Of a DNA stretch of 64,000 nt, positions 15,146 to 23,985 are shown one piece after another (the stretch's first letter is position 1; the number at the start of each line of letters is the position of its first letter). The stretch is from a virus. The position numbers were made by a program, and so were the translations under genes. The notes under the pieces were generated by a model that worked only from the letters and a program-made list of their open reading frames with translations, was not told the origin of the DNA and searched no databases. The stretch is from the IMG/VR virus record IMGVR_UViG_3300037193_001436, positions 43,210 to 107,209 of that record; one strand, written 5' to 3'.

Positions 15146-17124
15146 TTGGCTTCGCTCCAGCGGTCGACGATCTTGAGGTCGGCCGACAGTGGGACCTTCA
15201 CCAGGTCCTGAATGCCTGGGCCGAGCATGGCCTCGCGCATCAGTCCGGCGCACTCCTCGGCCCGGTCTTCCGGGGTGCGGACGACCAGCTCGTCGTGGAC
15301 CGACAGCACCAGGTCCATCTCGTCGGGCAGCAGCTTGTCGAGGCGCACCATGGCGATCTTGATCAGGTCGGCGGCGCTGCCTTGGATCTGGGAGTTGACG
15401 GCTTGCCGTTCGGCCTTCATTCGCTCGCGGTCGCTGCGGGAGTAGATGGTGGGGAGCCTGCGACGGCGGCCGAGCAACGTGGTGACGTAGCGGTTCTTCC
15501 GGCAGGCACGGATGATGTCGGCCCGGGTCTCGTAGATTTCCGGGAAGGCACGCTCGTGCACGGCGAGGAACCGCTTGGCCTCGAAAACCGTGATGCCTGC
15601 CATGGATGCCACCTTGTCTGGTCCGGCTCCGAAGACGACAGCGAAATTGATGCCTTTGGCAACTTGTCGAAGTGCGAGTGCGCCGGGGTCCCCGGCTTCG
15701 ACCCGCTTCATGAACTTGCGGGCGTCCTCGCCGATGAGGGCTGCTGCGGTGGCCGAGTGGGGGTCGACTCCCTGGTAGAAGCCGTCGAAGAGTGCACCGT
15801 GGCCGCAGAAGTGCGCCAGCACCACCAGTTCTATCTGGCCGTAGTCGGCGACGCAAAGCTTTTCGCCAGGCAGGGCGTAGAACAGGCCACGGATCTTCTT
15901 GCCGTTCTCGCTACCGGGCCGGGGGACGTTCTGCAGGTTGGGTTCGCGGCAGGAGAATCGGCCGGTGACGGTACCGTACTGCACGAGGTCGGCGTGCACC
16001 TTGCCGTCGTAGATCCTGCAGGGCTTCTTCGGGTCGGCCGGGTCGCCGAGGTAGCCGGTGACGTAGGTGCCGTGGAGCTTGTCCAGCTCCTGGTACTTGA
16101 GGATGCCGTCGACCAGCGGGTTGCCTGCGAACTGTTCGAGGTGGTCGGCCTGGGTGGTGTAGTCGACCGGCAGGATCTCCAGTCCGGCACGCTTCTTCTT
16201 CATCCCGCCGGGTGTCAGGGTGGTGCCCTTGAGGCCCTGGCCGCCTTCGGACTTCGGCCCGAACAGCATGGTGGCCTTCTGCGGGGTGGAGTCCAGGTTG
16301 AATTTGGTCCCGGCGGCGCGGTACACGTCGGACTCGGCCAGCACGATCTGTTCGCCGAGGTCCTTGTCGAGGTGGGCCAGGACGTCGGTGTCGATGTCGA
16401 TGCCTGCCATCTTCATCCGGCACAGCACCGGGATGAGGGCTTCCTCCAGCCGCCGGACGCGCTTCAGTTCGGGGAACTTCTCGAACATCGGGTCGAACCG
16501 CTTGAACAGCAGCCAGGTGTAGCGGGCGTCCATGAAGGCGTAGTGCGCCACCTTGCTGAACGGGTGGATCTCGACCTTCTTGCCGACGTTCTCGTGGTCG
16601 TACTTGACCCCGTAGTACCGCTCAGTTAGTTGCTTGAGGCCCTTGTTGAGGATGTTCTCGTTGAGCAGCCACTGCAGGACGATGGTGTCGCAGTGCGGAC
16701 CGGCGGCGAGCTGGTGGTCGTAGTACTTGGCGATGGCAACGAAGTCGAAGACCGCGTTGTGGGCGATCTTGGTGATGTTTTCGTTGAAGAACAGGGGTTG
16801 CAGGGCTTCGAAGACCTGGCCCGGCCGGAGTTGTTCGGGTGGGTCGTCGTACTCCGGCGGGAACATGTCGAACTTGCCGGTGACCTTGTTCTTCTTCCGG
16901 GTCGCCTTCTTCAGCAGCCGGTCGCCGTTGGGGTGGCCGAAAGGGATGGCGACTGCCCGCCCGTAGCTTGCCAGCGAGATCCAGTTGAGCTGGTTGCGGG
17001 TCGGTTCGCCTCGGAAGTCTCCCATCGCCTCGGTGTCGAACACCACCGCGTCCTGTTTGCTGAACCAGGAGGCGACCTCGGCCAGGTGCTCGGCATCGAG
17101 GACGACGTTGGAGCTGAACCCCAT
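15142..17124 (-). CDS. Family A DNA polymerase with 3'-5' exonuclease domain
   Basis: The replicative polymerase is 660 residues long. The N-terminal 190 residues form a DEDD exonuclease: VFDTEAMG (Asp30, Glu32), later HNAVFDF and a distal YAFMDARYT. The polymerase part has TGRFSCREPNLQNVP, motif A CVADYGQIEL, motif B RQVAKGINFAVVFGAG and motif C SVHDEL. It lacks the 5'-3' nuclease domain. In motif B the O-helix Tyr equivalent to E. coli Pol I Tyr766 is Phe (FG instead of YG), while the Phe762 position is kept. It sits among SSB, RecA, helicase and primase genes, a self-contained replisome. Confidence 0.95.
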   Translation of the reverse strand: MGFSSNVVLDAEHLAEVASWFSKQDAVVFDTEAMGDFRGEPTRNQLNWISLASYGRAVAIPFGHPNGDRLLKKATRKKNKVTGKFDMFPPEYDDPPEQLRPGQVFEALQPLFFNENITKIAHNAVFDFVAIAKYYDHQLAAGPHCDTIVLQWLLNENILNKGLKQLTERYYGVKYDHENVGKKVEIHPFSKVAHYAFMDARYTWLLFKRFDPMFEKFPELKRVRRLEEALIPVLCRMKMAGIDIDTDVLAHLDKDLGEQIVLAESDVYRAAGTKFNLDSTPQKATMLFGPKSEGGQGLKGTTLTPGGMKKKRAGLEILPVDYTTQADHLEQFAGNPLVDGILKYQELDKLHGTYVTGYLGDPADPKKPCRIYDGKVHADLVQYGTVTGRFSCREPNLQNVPRPGSENGKKIRGLFYALPGEKLCVADYGQIELVVLAHFCGHGALFDGFYQGVDPHSATAAALIGEDARKFMKRVEAGDPGALALRQVAKGINFAVVFGAGPDKVASMAGITVFEAKRFLAVHERAFPEIYETRADIIRACRKNRYVTTLLGRRRRLPTIYSRSDRERMKAERQAVNSQIQGSAADLIKIAMVRLDKLLPDEMDLVLSVHDELVVRTPEDRAEECAGLMREAMLGPGIQDLVKVPLSADLKIVDRWSEAK

Positions 17125-17342
17125 CAGTCGGGGACGCGCTCGATGGTGATGCGGTACGCCGACTTCAGAAACGAGAATCCCAGGTCGATCTGATTGGTCG
17201 CGAAGCCGTTCGCGTCGACCAGGGCCTCGATGCTGGTGACCTGGTTGGTCTGGGTCATCAGCAGGATCGCCAGCAGTGCTCCGGCGGCTACAAGGTTGTT
17301 GTCATGGTCGTCATGGTCGGGGGCTACGGGCCGAGTCGCCAT
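17124..17342 (-). CDS. Small protein with one hydrophobic segment, 72 aa
   Basis: A His/Asp-rich start (DHDDHDNN) precedes a hydrophobic stretch NLVAAGALLAILLMTQ that could span the membrane. A beta-like C-terminus ends in ITIERVPD. The gene shares one base with the polymerase start. No family is recognised. Confidence 0.68.
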   Translation of the reverse strand: MATRPVAPDHDDHDNNLVAAGALLAILLMTQTNQVTSIEALVDANGFATNQIDLGFSFLKSAYRITIERVPD

Positions 17343-17343
17343 G

Positions 17344-18357
17344 TCAGTACTCGTCGTCGAGGTTGTTGTCGGCGATCACCTTGTTCAGCTCGGCCTTGGT
17401 CTTGACGGTGTAGATCTGGTCGGCCTCGAACAGGTTCTCTTCCAGCTCGTCCAGTTCTTCCGCCGTCAGGGGCTCGGTGTCGAAGTCCTCTTCGAGGTCG
17501 CGGGCCTTCACCGGCCGGACGCTGGTGGTGTAGCGGTCGTTCTTCTTGGTCCGGGTGATGGTCCAGTAGATGTCGTCGCGGTTGAGCGGGCTGGTCTTGG
17601 GGTTCTCGGCGAACTTCTCCAGGATGTCGCCGACCTGGGTGCCTGCCGTCCAGAGCTTCACCTCCGGCGGGTTCAGGTCCATGTCGGCCACGTTGAAGCA
17701 GACCTTCACCGACGGCCGGTCGCCGAGTTTGTTGCAGAACGGGCAGTCATCGCCCAGGCAAACGTAGGAGCGCCGCTTCTCGTCCTTGCCGTCCTTGATG
17801 GTGATCCAGTGCTCGGCATAGGACGCGACCGGCTCCTCGTCGAGGATCTTGATCAGCATGTCGGTGTTGTCGAGGATCTTCAGGTTGTCCGCGAAGTCGG
17901 ACTTGACCGAGTCGGCAGCCTGCCGGTAGCCGCCCCAGCCCTTGCGTGCCGTAGAGCCACCCCGGCGCTCTGAGCGCCCGCCACGGCCTCCGCGCTCCTC
18001 CCGGTCGTCGCGGCCCCTGGAGCTGCGTCCACGGCGCTCTGAGCGCTCCTCACGGTCTTCTGTGGAGCGGCTGCGCCGGTCGCGGCGGTTGGCGAACTCG
18101 TCCAGGCCGCCGGGGTGGTCGGCGAGGTCTTCCCGGGAGCCGCGACGGCGGCGCGGGCGCTCCTCCTCGGGCTCGTCTTCCGGCTCGTCGTCTTCCTCGT
18201 CGTCGGAGAACCGGCTGCGGCGGTCGCGGCGGCGCGACTCCCCCTCGTCGGGGTCCTCGTCCCGGCGGCGTCCCCGGCGCGATCGGCCCTCGTCGGCCGC
18301 GTCCAGGTAGTCGTCGGTCTCGGTGTCCTGACTGCGTCGGCGGCTAGTGCGCGGCAC
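17344..18357 (-). CDS. Putative ssDNA-binding protein with long charged N-terminal tail
   Basis: Residues 1-140 are an extraordinary run of Arg, Asp, Glu, Gly and Ser (RGRRR, EEDDEPEDE, GGRGGR), probably disordered. Residues 145-337 hold a globular domain with EHWITIKDG, SYVCLGDDCPFC (a zinc-knuckle pair), VCFNVADM, VKLWTAG, DIYWTITRT and PVKARDL. This resembles actinophage and T4 gp32-type ssDNA-binding proteins with a zinc module, by recollection rather than search. The acidic end LDDEY is typical of SSB C-termini that recruit partners. RGG-rich tails can promote condensation with nucleic acids. Confidence 0.78.
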   Translation of the reverse strand: MPRTSRRRSQDTETDDYLDAADEGRSRRGRRRDEDPDEGESRRRDRRSRFSDDEEDDEPEDEPEEERPRRRRGSREDLADHPGGLDEFANRRDRRSRSTEDREERSERRGRSSRGRDDREERGGRGGRSERRGGSTARKGWGGYRQAADSVKSDFADNLKILDNTDMLIKILDEEPVASYAEHWITIKDGKDEKRRSYVCLGDDCPFCNKLGDRPSVKVCFNVADMDLNPPEVKLWTAGTQVGDILEKFAENPKTSPLNRDDIYWTITRTKKNDRYTTSVRPVKARDLEEDFDTEPLTAEELDELEENLFEADQIYTVKTKAELNKVIADNNLDDEY

Positions 18358-18619
18358 GGGTGCTCCTCTTGTTCAGGTCGTCCAGGTACGAGTGGATGTA
18401 GCTGTCTTCTTCGTCGGTGTGGATCCGCGCGTCCTCCAGATCGGGCGCGGTGATGATGTCCAGGGCCTCGTCGAGCATGATCGTGGCCAGCTCGACGTCA
18501 CCCGGCTTGCCGCCGGTGATGACCTTGACCGAGGCGAACACCTCGACCGACTCGTAGTTGCCCATATTCACGTGGTGCAGCCGGGACTTGGAGATCTCGA
18601 TCTGCGAGGGGTCGCTCAT
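18344..18619 (-). CDS. Hypothetical protein, 91 aa
   Basis: The ATG at 18619 overlaps the upstream stop. The product has two strands (SVEVFASVKVITGG and VELATIMLDEAL) and an acidic middle (DLEDARIHTDEEDSY), ending in basic residues. It overlaps the SSB-like gene start by 14 bp. No family is recognised, but its position argues for a replication-linked role. Confidence 0.7.
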   Translation of the reverse strand: MSDPSQIEISKSRLHHVNMGNYESVEVFASVKVITGGKPGDVELATIMLDEALDIITAPDLEDARIHTDEEDSYIHSYLDDLNKRSTRAAH

Positions 18620-19074
18620 GACGGCCCGTCCTTGGCCGCGAGCTGCTTGAACAGCGCGAGGACCCGGGCCTTGAAGTTGGTCGACGCGATCTCGCGCCGG
18701 TCGTTGGAGAGCAGGCCCTCCTCGTTGGCGATCTGGATCATGCCCTCGATCTGGGCGCGGGTGTACAGCCGACGGCGGCCGTGCTGGCTGCCGTTCTTCC
18801 CGGCCCGCTGGTAGGTGGACTTGGGGATGATGCCCTTGCGCTCCCACTGCCGGATCGTCAGCGGCTTGCGGTTCATCGCCATCGCCAGGTGCCCGACGGT
18901 GAAGAACTCGGTGTCGACGCCGTTGCGCTTGTAGATGCGGGGCTTGTCGTCCCACCCGTCGGTGCTGGCCTTGGCCGCCTCGGGGTCACTGCGGTCGATC
19001 TTGCGCTTGCTGCCGGGGTAGTACTCCTCGGCCAGCTCGGCGACCTCTTCGTCGTACGTCATCGGCTCACTCAC
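18616..19074 (-). CDS. MerR-like helix-turn-helix protein, 152 aa
   Basis: Residues 57-90 read FFTVGHLAMAMNRKPLTIRQ followed by WERKGIIPKSTY. This is the helix-turn-helix and wing of MerR-family proteins (TI+.WE+.G.IP). A second basic segment GRRRLYTRAQIEGM is the usual following helix. The N-terminus is acidic and the C-terminus is helical. There is no ligand-binding domain, so it is more like an excisionase or small regulator. It lies between SSB-linked genes and the helicase operon, with 4- and 8-bp overlaps. Confidence 0.78.
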   Translation of the reverse strand: MSEPMTYDEEVAELAEEYYPGSKRKIDRSDPEAAKASTDGWDDKPRIYKRNGVDTEFFTVGHLAMAMNRKPLTIRQWERKGIIPKSTYQRAGKNGSQHGRRRLYTRAQIEGMIQIANEEGLLSNDRREIASTNFKARVLALFKQLAAKDGPS

Positions 19075-19513
19075 TGATCGGGCGGAAGGCGAACGTCTCG
19101 CGCTCGGCGAACATGGAGTCGAGTTCGGCGTCGGTCAGCAGGCCTTCCTGGTTCAGGACGTAGACCTCGTTCTGGTCGATCTCGCGGATCACGACCGTTG
19201 CCCGGTTCCACAGGCCCTTGTCCTTCAGGACCTTTTCGGCCACCTCGGTGTCGAACGACTGGCTCACCCGGCGCTGCTGCTGGAAGCCGACGTACTGCTT
19301 GTCGCCGTACTCCAGGGGCTCCGGCAGGGTGAAGTTGCGGTGTCCCTTGTCGTCGGTCTCGCCGTGCTCGACGACGTGCTGGGTCAGCTCCTTCTTCAGG
19401 CCGTCGATCCGCTTGGTCGACGTGGCCACCTCGTCCTTCAGGACCAGGAACTGCAGCAGCTTGCCGACGATCGTCCCCGTCGACCGACGTCGGACGGTCC
19501 TGGTGGAAGCCAT
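19067..19513 (-). CDS. Hypothetical protein, 148 aa
   Basis: The N-terminus is basic (RTVRRRST), followed by a coiled-coil-like helix (DEVATSTKRIDGLKKELTQ) and a mixed C-terminal domain ending in FAFRPISE. No family is recognised. It is the first gene after the terminator at 19605-19638 and has a GGAAC-GTT-AACG element 34 bp before its ATG, so it probably starts a new transcript that runs through the MerR-like, SSB and polymerase genes. Confidence 0.75.
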   Translation of the reverse strand: MASTRTVRRRSTGTIVGKLLQFLVLKDEVATSTKRIDGLKKELTQHVVEHGETDDKGHRNFTLPEPLEYGDKQYVGFQQQRRVSQSFDTEVAEKVLKDKGLWNRATVVIREIDQNEVYVLNQEGLLTDAELDSMFAERETFAFRPISE

Positions 19514-19546
19514 CGAAACCCCTTCTCGCTACTCGACTTCAGAGGA

Positions 19547-19565
19547 CGTTAGCGGAACGGGTTCC
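19547..19565 (-). promoter_or_regulatory. GGAAC-N2-GTT-N5-AACG element
   Basis: On the minus strand this reads GGAACCCGTTCCGCTAACG and continues GTCC. It lies 34 bp before the ATG at 19513. The GGAACCCGTTCC part is a near-perfect dyad. The same spacing occurs at 26668, 44754 and 62186, so I treat it as a shared promoter or operator. Confidence 0.6.
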
Positions 19566-19604
19566 GAGAACCTAGTAAACGTAGTTGTTGTACCGGAACA
19601 AGAA

Positions 19605-19638
19605 GGACCCTCCCACAGGAGAGGTCGTGGGAGGGTCC
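19605..19638 (-). terminator. Terminator hairpin after SNF2 helicase gene
   Basis: A perfect 12-bp inverted repeat, GGACCCTCCCAC / GTGGGAGGGTCC, with a 10-nt loop lies 44 bp beyond the helicase stop. On the minus strand the stem is followed by TTCTTGTT. It would end the helicase-primase transcript before the next promoter element. Confidence 0.8.
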
Positions 19639-19681
19639 GTTCGACGGTCGGGGTTGAGACGACCCGTCGGCGGTGTCAAGT

Positions 19682-21289
19682 CTACGAGGGTGTGTCGGCC
19701 AGATAGGAGGTCAACGAACCGACCGTGTTCTCGATGACTCCCTTGCTGTCGGCACCGACTCCGTCCAGGGTGGCGCTGGCCACCTGGCGCTTCATGGCCA
19801 GCATCTCGTAGGTGCGTTCCTCGATCGATCCGCCGATCAGGTAGTTCAGGATGTAGACCTGCTGGTGCTGCGACCCTACGCGGACGTGGCGGCCGTTGCG
19901 CTGGTCCATCTTCCCGGCCGACCAGGCCAGGTCGACGTTGATCAGGTAGTTGGCCTGCGGGAGGTCGACCCCATAGCCCCCAGCGTCCGACGAGACGAAC
20001 AGCCGGACGTCGGGCTCTGTCTGGAACAGCACCCGCGCGGCGGCCTTCTGCTTGACACTCATGTCGCCGGTGTAGGTGACCGCCTGCGTGTGGGTGGAGC
20101 CGAGCCGGTCGGCCAGTTCCTGGACCATGTCCTTGTAGAACGAGAACAGGATCACCTTGGCGTCCGGCTCGGACTCCAGAATGTCGGTGACGTCGGCAAC
20201 GATCTGGTCGAGCTTGTTCGAGGGCGCATCGACCAGCAGCCCGGCCTCCATCAGCCCGGCGGCATAGGCCGACCCCTCCCCGTCGCCCTTGAGGTACTTC
20301 TCGGCGGACCTCTGCAGGAGCCGGGGATGGTCGCAGAGCATCAGCATGGCGCTGGTGCGAGCCATGATCTCCCCGGCGGCGCTGCCGAGCTGACTGGGCA
20401 AGGTCCCTGCGTAGTACTGGGTGAGGTCGAAGCTCTGGGTCATGTTGGCGTCGGCCAGCGCGGTCTGCAGATCCCCGGCGATCCGCTTGTAGAGCTTGCG
20501 GAGGCTGGGGTGCAGGGTGACCTGCCGGACGGACTCCTGGACCTGCGGCAGGTACTTGGCCACATCGGGGTCGGTCCTGGTCTTGCGGACCATCGCCTTG
20601 CTGACCTTGCGGTGCAGGACCTGCAGGTTCTTGTACTTGACCACCCCGCCCCAGTTGTTGCGGACGATGAACGAGCGGTCGAACAAGTCGAACCGGCCGA
20701 GCACGTGCGGGTCGACCCACTCCATGATCGAGTACAGCTCCTCCGGCCGGTTCTCCACCGGCGTACCGGTAAGGGCGTACCGGAACGGTGCGTCGAGTCG
20801 CTTGGCGAGCTTGGTGCGTTTGGCCCGGAAGCCCTTGATGGCCGAGGCCTCGTCGAGCACGATGCAGTCCGGCCTCAGCTTGCGGATCCAGCGGAAGTCG
20901 TTGCGGACCTGCTCGTAGCTGACGATGACGAACTCCGGCCGGTCCCGCAGGGCCTGCTGGTAGGCGGCCTTGCGCTTGTCCGGCGTACCGTCGACCACGA
21001 CGCAGCCGGACTGCTCTGGCACCCAGATGTACACCCCTCGGCGGAGCTGGACCCGGCGGCAGGAGATGTCGGTGAACTTGGCGATGCTCTCGGCCCACTG
21101 CCACTTCAGCCCGGCCGGTACGACGAGCAGGGACTGCCTAACGGCTCCCTCGGCGATCAGTTCCTCGATGGTGGCCAGGGCGACCAGGGTCTTGCCGAGG
21201 CCCATGGTGTAGGCAACCAGCAGGGAGCCTCGCTCGACCGCCCGGTCGACGGCCTCTTCCTGGTAGGGGTGCAGGTCAACCGTGAGCAC
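19682..21289 (-). CDS. SNF2-family DEAD/H helicase
   Basis: The 535-residue protein has the two RecA lobes of Swi2/Snf2 ATPases: Q-like LHPYQEEAV, Walker A TMGLGKT, Ia LLVVPAGLKWQW, motif II LDEASAIKG, III LTGTPVENRPEE, then IV VILFSFYK, V SDAGGYGVDLP and VI QRNGRHVRVGS. Such proteins translocate on duplex DNA and may remodel nucleoprotein or drive branch migration. Phage versions usually sit in replication clusters as here. It overlaps the primase by 14 bp. Confidence 0.92.
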   Translation of the reverse strand: MLTVDLHPYQEEAVDRAVERGSLLVAYTMGLGKTLVALATIEELIAEGAVRQSLLVVPAGLKWQWAESIAKFTDISCRRVQLRRGVYIWVPEQSGCVVVDGTPDKRKAAYQQALRDRPEFVIVSYEQVRNDFRWIRKLRPDCIVLDEASAIKGFRAKRTKLAKRLDAPFRYALTGTPVENRPEELYSIMEWVDPHVLGRFDLFDRSFIVRNNWGGVVKYKNLQVLHRKVSKAMVRKTRTDPDVAKYLPQVQESVRQVTLHPSLRKLYKRIAGDLQTALADANMTQSFDLTQYYAGTLPSQLGSAAGEIMARTSAMLMLCDHPRLLQRSAEKYLKGDGEGSAYAAGLMEAGLLVDAPSNKLDQIVADVTDILESEPDAKVILFSFYKDMVQELADRLGSTHTQAVTYTGDMSVKQKAAARVLFQTEPDVRLFVSSDAGGYGVDLPQANYLINVDLAWSAGKMDQRNGRHVRVGSQHQQVYILNYLIGGSIEERTYEMLAMKRQVASATLDGVGADSKGVIENTVGSLTSYLADTPS

Positions 21290-22286
21290 TGGACATCCAG
21301 GGGAAGCTCGCCTTGCTGATGCTGGCGCGGATCTCGGTGTGGGCCATCTCGCCGGGGTCCTTGACCTTGTACATGTACGGCATCACGAGGATCTGCATCC
21401 GTCGGTGCCACTCGTTGTAGATGCGTTCGGAGTTCTTCCGGCCGTCGGGGTCGTTGTCCAGGGCAAGGATCAGGGAGTCGAACCGCTCCAGCACGAGCTG
21501 CATCTGGACGTCGCTCACTCCAGCGCCGTACGACGACAGCGCGCCGGGGATCCCGGCGGACCAGATCACGGCGGCGTCCAGTGGTGCCTCGACCATGATC
21601 GCCCGCTTGCCGGGGTCGGGCTGGTCGAGCCCGAACAGGGTACGGGACTTCTCCACCTGGCGCGGGCGGTTGCGGAAGTAGCGGCCCTCGACGGCCTTCT
21701 CCTGCCATCCCAGCAGGGTGTTGGTCGCCGGGTCGCGGATCGGGGTGATCCAGGCATCCTTCTGCGGGTCGTAGAGCACACCGTAGGCCGCCGCTGCCTC
21801 GGCCGTGATGTTCCTGGTGGCGAGGACGTTCCTCGGCGGCGGGATGCACAGCGCGAGGTCGGCCTCGGTGATCGCCTTCCGCCGGTCCTTGCGTGTCAGC
21901 TCGTGGATGTAGCCGCCGGTGAGCAGGTGCTCGACCCGGTCGAGGCTGCCCCGGGAGCGGACCCAGGCGTCGGCCTCGTTGCTGGGCAGGTCCAGGACCT
22001 CGCGGACGACGGCGGCGAACGGGCCCCGAAAGCCGCAGGCGAAGCAGTTGTGCACGCCGGTGTCGATGTTCACCGACCAGGATGGGTCGTTGTCTTCCTT
22101 GCCGACCAGCCGTAGATGCCCGGGGCAACGGGCTACCGCCTCGTCGCCGGTGATCCGCAGCACCTGGATGCCGAGTTCGTCGAGGCACTTGAGCACGTCG
22201 CCGGGGACCCAGAGCGGTCCGTTGTCGCGGTCCTGCTTGAGGCGGCGGGTGCGGTCCCAGCCGCTACTCGAATCCGCTCTGCGCAT
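21276..22286 (-). CDS. DnaG-type primase
   Basis: This is the primase of the replisome. It has a CHC2-type zinc ribbon (CPGHLRLVGK with a later CFACGFRG), DNA-binding helices and a TOPRIM domain: VEAPLDAAV, LALDNDPDG and the preceding YGAGVSD. I choose the ATG at 22286; an upstream ATG at 22322 would add 12 residues and lengthen the overlap with the helicase gene. The protein lacks the C-terminal helicase-binding domain of bacterial DnaG, as is common in phages. It overlaps DnaB by 23 bp upstream and SNF2 by 14 bp downstream. Confidence 0.9.
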   Translation of the reverse strand: MRRADSSSGWDRTRRLKQDRDNGPLWVPGDVLKCLDELGIQVLRITGDEAVARCPGHLRLVGKEDNDPSWSVNIDTGVHNCFACGFRGPFAAVVREVLDLPSNEADAWVRSRGSLDRVEHLLTGGYIHELTRKDRRKAITEADLALCIPPPRNVLATRNITAEAAAAYGVLYDPQKDAWITPIRDPATNTLLGWQEKAVEGRYFRNRPRQVEKSRTLFGLDQPDPGKRAIMVEAPLDAAVIWSAGIPGALSSYGAGVSDVQMQLVLERFDSLILALDNDPDGRKNSERIYNEWHRRMQILVMPYMYKVKDPGEMAHTEIRASISKASFPWMSSAHG

Positions 22287-23535
22287 CGACGTCGGCCTGG
22301 TTTTCCTTCGCGAAGGGGTCATACTCCAGCTCCTCGAAGATCCCGGTGTCCCAGTCCCACCGCACGTACTTCTCCATCCGGCGGGTGCTGCGTCCGTCGA
22401 GCACCTTCAGCTTGTTGATGTCGTCGATTTCAGTCTTCTCCACGCCGACGACCAGATCGGAGTCCTGCAGGAAGGAGGAGGAGTAGCCGATCGAGTCGCT
22501 GGTGATCCCGCGTCGCTTGTCGGTCTTCCAGCTCAGCGCCTGGGTGGACTGGACGATCGGCAGGTCAAGGTTCTGGGCCAGCCGCTTCATGCCCCGGGTG
22601 ATGTTGGTGATCGCCTGCGGTGAGCCCTGCGGCTCACCCTGCTCGTCCCGCATCATGTAGACGCCGTCCACGAACACGATGTCGGGTTCGCAGCGCTCGA
22701 TCTGTGCCTGGAGTCCGGTCAGCGTGGTGGCGGAGTTGATGTCGGAGCTGACGAAGAACTCCGGCATCGCGACGAGCCTGCGCCAGGCCCGTTCGAGCCG
22801 CTTGTACTCGTCAGGGTTGAGGGTCCCGGTGCGCAGCCGCTGGTGCGACACCCTGGCCAGGAAGGCGGCGTGTCGGGTCTGCTGTTCGGGGTTGGACATC
22901 TCGAAGCCGACGGTCAGCGGCCGGAACGCGTGGTCGTGGGCGGCCATTGCCGCGAGCAACATCAGGGTCGACTTGCCGGACTTCGGCAGGCCGACGAAGG
23001 TGATGAGCTGTTGGTTCTGGAAGCCCTGGGTCGCCTGGTCGATCGAGTGGAACCCGCTGGGGATCCCGAGCAACTTGCCGTCGCGCTTGCGCAGCTCGGC
23101 GTAGGCGGCTCGTCGTCGCTCCAGGGTCTCGGCCGTCAGGTCGTCGATGAAGGAGCGCGGGATCTCGTTGTGGAGCTGGCTCATCGACTGGGCCAGCACG
23201 TCGAGGCTTTGCTCGGACTCCCCCATCTTCAGCAGCTCGGAGGCGCGCATCAGCCCGTCGGCGAGGATGGCGTACCGCCGGTTCTCCCGCATCTCGTCGA
23301 GCAGGTACGCCAGCGGGTGCTGTTCCGGATCGGGGAACGTGACGGTCGGGTAGTCCTTGTGCAGGACGTCGAGGCTGGGAACCTTGCCGTACCGGAGCTT
23401 GTAGTCGGTGATCGTCCGGAACAGCGTGCGGTTCATCCGGTCTTCGAAGAAGTCCGCCGTGATCCCGGCATCGCTCACGGCACCGAAGTTGCCGGTCGCA
23501 ACGATGCTGGCGATGAGGCTGCGCTCGATGTCCAT
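22264..23535 (-). CDS. DnaB-like replicative helicase
   Basis: The 423-residue ATPase has an N-terminal helical domain (residues 1-115), then a RecA fold with Walker A FVGLPKSGKSTL near residue 180. It has motifs GFEMSN, PDIVFVDGVYMM (Walker B) and QSTQALSWK, the sensor preceding a basic loop. This is the ring helicase that unwinds DNA ahead of the polymerase. The order DnaB, primase, SNF2 in one overlapping operon supports coordinated expression. The stop sits inside the primase gene. Confidence 0.92.
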   Translation of the reverse strand: MDIERSLIASIVATGNFGAVSDAGITADFFEDRMNRTLFRTITDYKLRYGKVPSLDVLHKDYPTVTFPDPEQHPLAYLLDEMRENRRYAILADGLMRASELLKMGESEQSLDVLAQSMSQLHNEIPRSFIDDLTAETLERRRAAYAELRKRDGKLLGIPSGFHSIDQATQGFQNQQLITFVGLPKSGKSTLMLLAAMAAHDHAFRPLTVGFEMSNPEQQTRHAAFLARVSHQRLRTGTLNPDEYKRLERAWRRLVAMPEFFVSSDINSATTLTGLQAQIERCEPDIVFVDGVYMMRDEQGEPQGSPQAITNITRGMKRLAQNLDLPIVQSTQALSWKTDKRRGITSDSIGYSSSFLQDSDLVVGVEKTEIDDINKLKVLDGRSTRRMEKYVRWDWDTGIFEELEYDPFAKENQADVDAQSGFE

Positions 23536-23985
23536 CTACCAGGCTCTCAGGATGTCGGGCTGGGCGGGGTTGATGATCCGGCCCTTCTTGCCGTAGGTCA
23601 GTTGGTGTGCCGGGTCAGGGTCGAAGATCGCACCGAGGTCCGGCATGGTTGCGATCTTGCGGGCCAGCTTGTTCGGCTCGGCGTACCAGACCCGGTGGAC
23701 CGGCAGGTCCTGGTTGTCGATCCAGTGCTCGATGTGTTCGACAGCCTTCGGGTCGAGGTAGGTGACAACCTCCAGTTCGTAGTGCAGTTGCCAGGTGACG
23801 TGCCACATCTGCCGGGCCAGTGGTTCATTGACGACCATCTCCTCGACGGCCCGCTTCCAGCGCCGGGTGCGGACCCAACTGTCGTAGCGGATCCGCATGA
23901 GGTTGCCGGGCACGATGCCGACCAGGTGCTCGAAGACCAGGACCAGCCGGGGCACCAGCTCGTTGGACAGGTCACCGCCCTGCAC
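23536..23985 (-). CDS. HAD-like hypothetical protein, 149 aa
   Basis: The start is taken as GTG at 23985, overlapping the previous gene by 14 bp. A hydrophobic strand ELVPRLVLVFEHLV is followed by WVRTRRWKR. The distal part has KLARKIATMPDLGAIFDPDP, consistent with the last conserved segment of a HAD or related fold. The phosphatase assignment is weak. Co-transcription with DnaB suggests a nucleotide or replication role. Confidence 0.65.
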   Translation of the reverse strand: MQGGDLSNELVPRLVLVFEHLVGIVPGNLMRIRYDSWVRTRRWKRAVEEMVVNEPLARQMWHVTWQLHYELEVVTYLDPKAVEHIEHWIDNQDLPVHRVWYAEPNKLARKIATMPDLGAIFDPDPAHQLTYGKKGRIINPAQPDILRAW

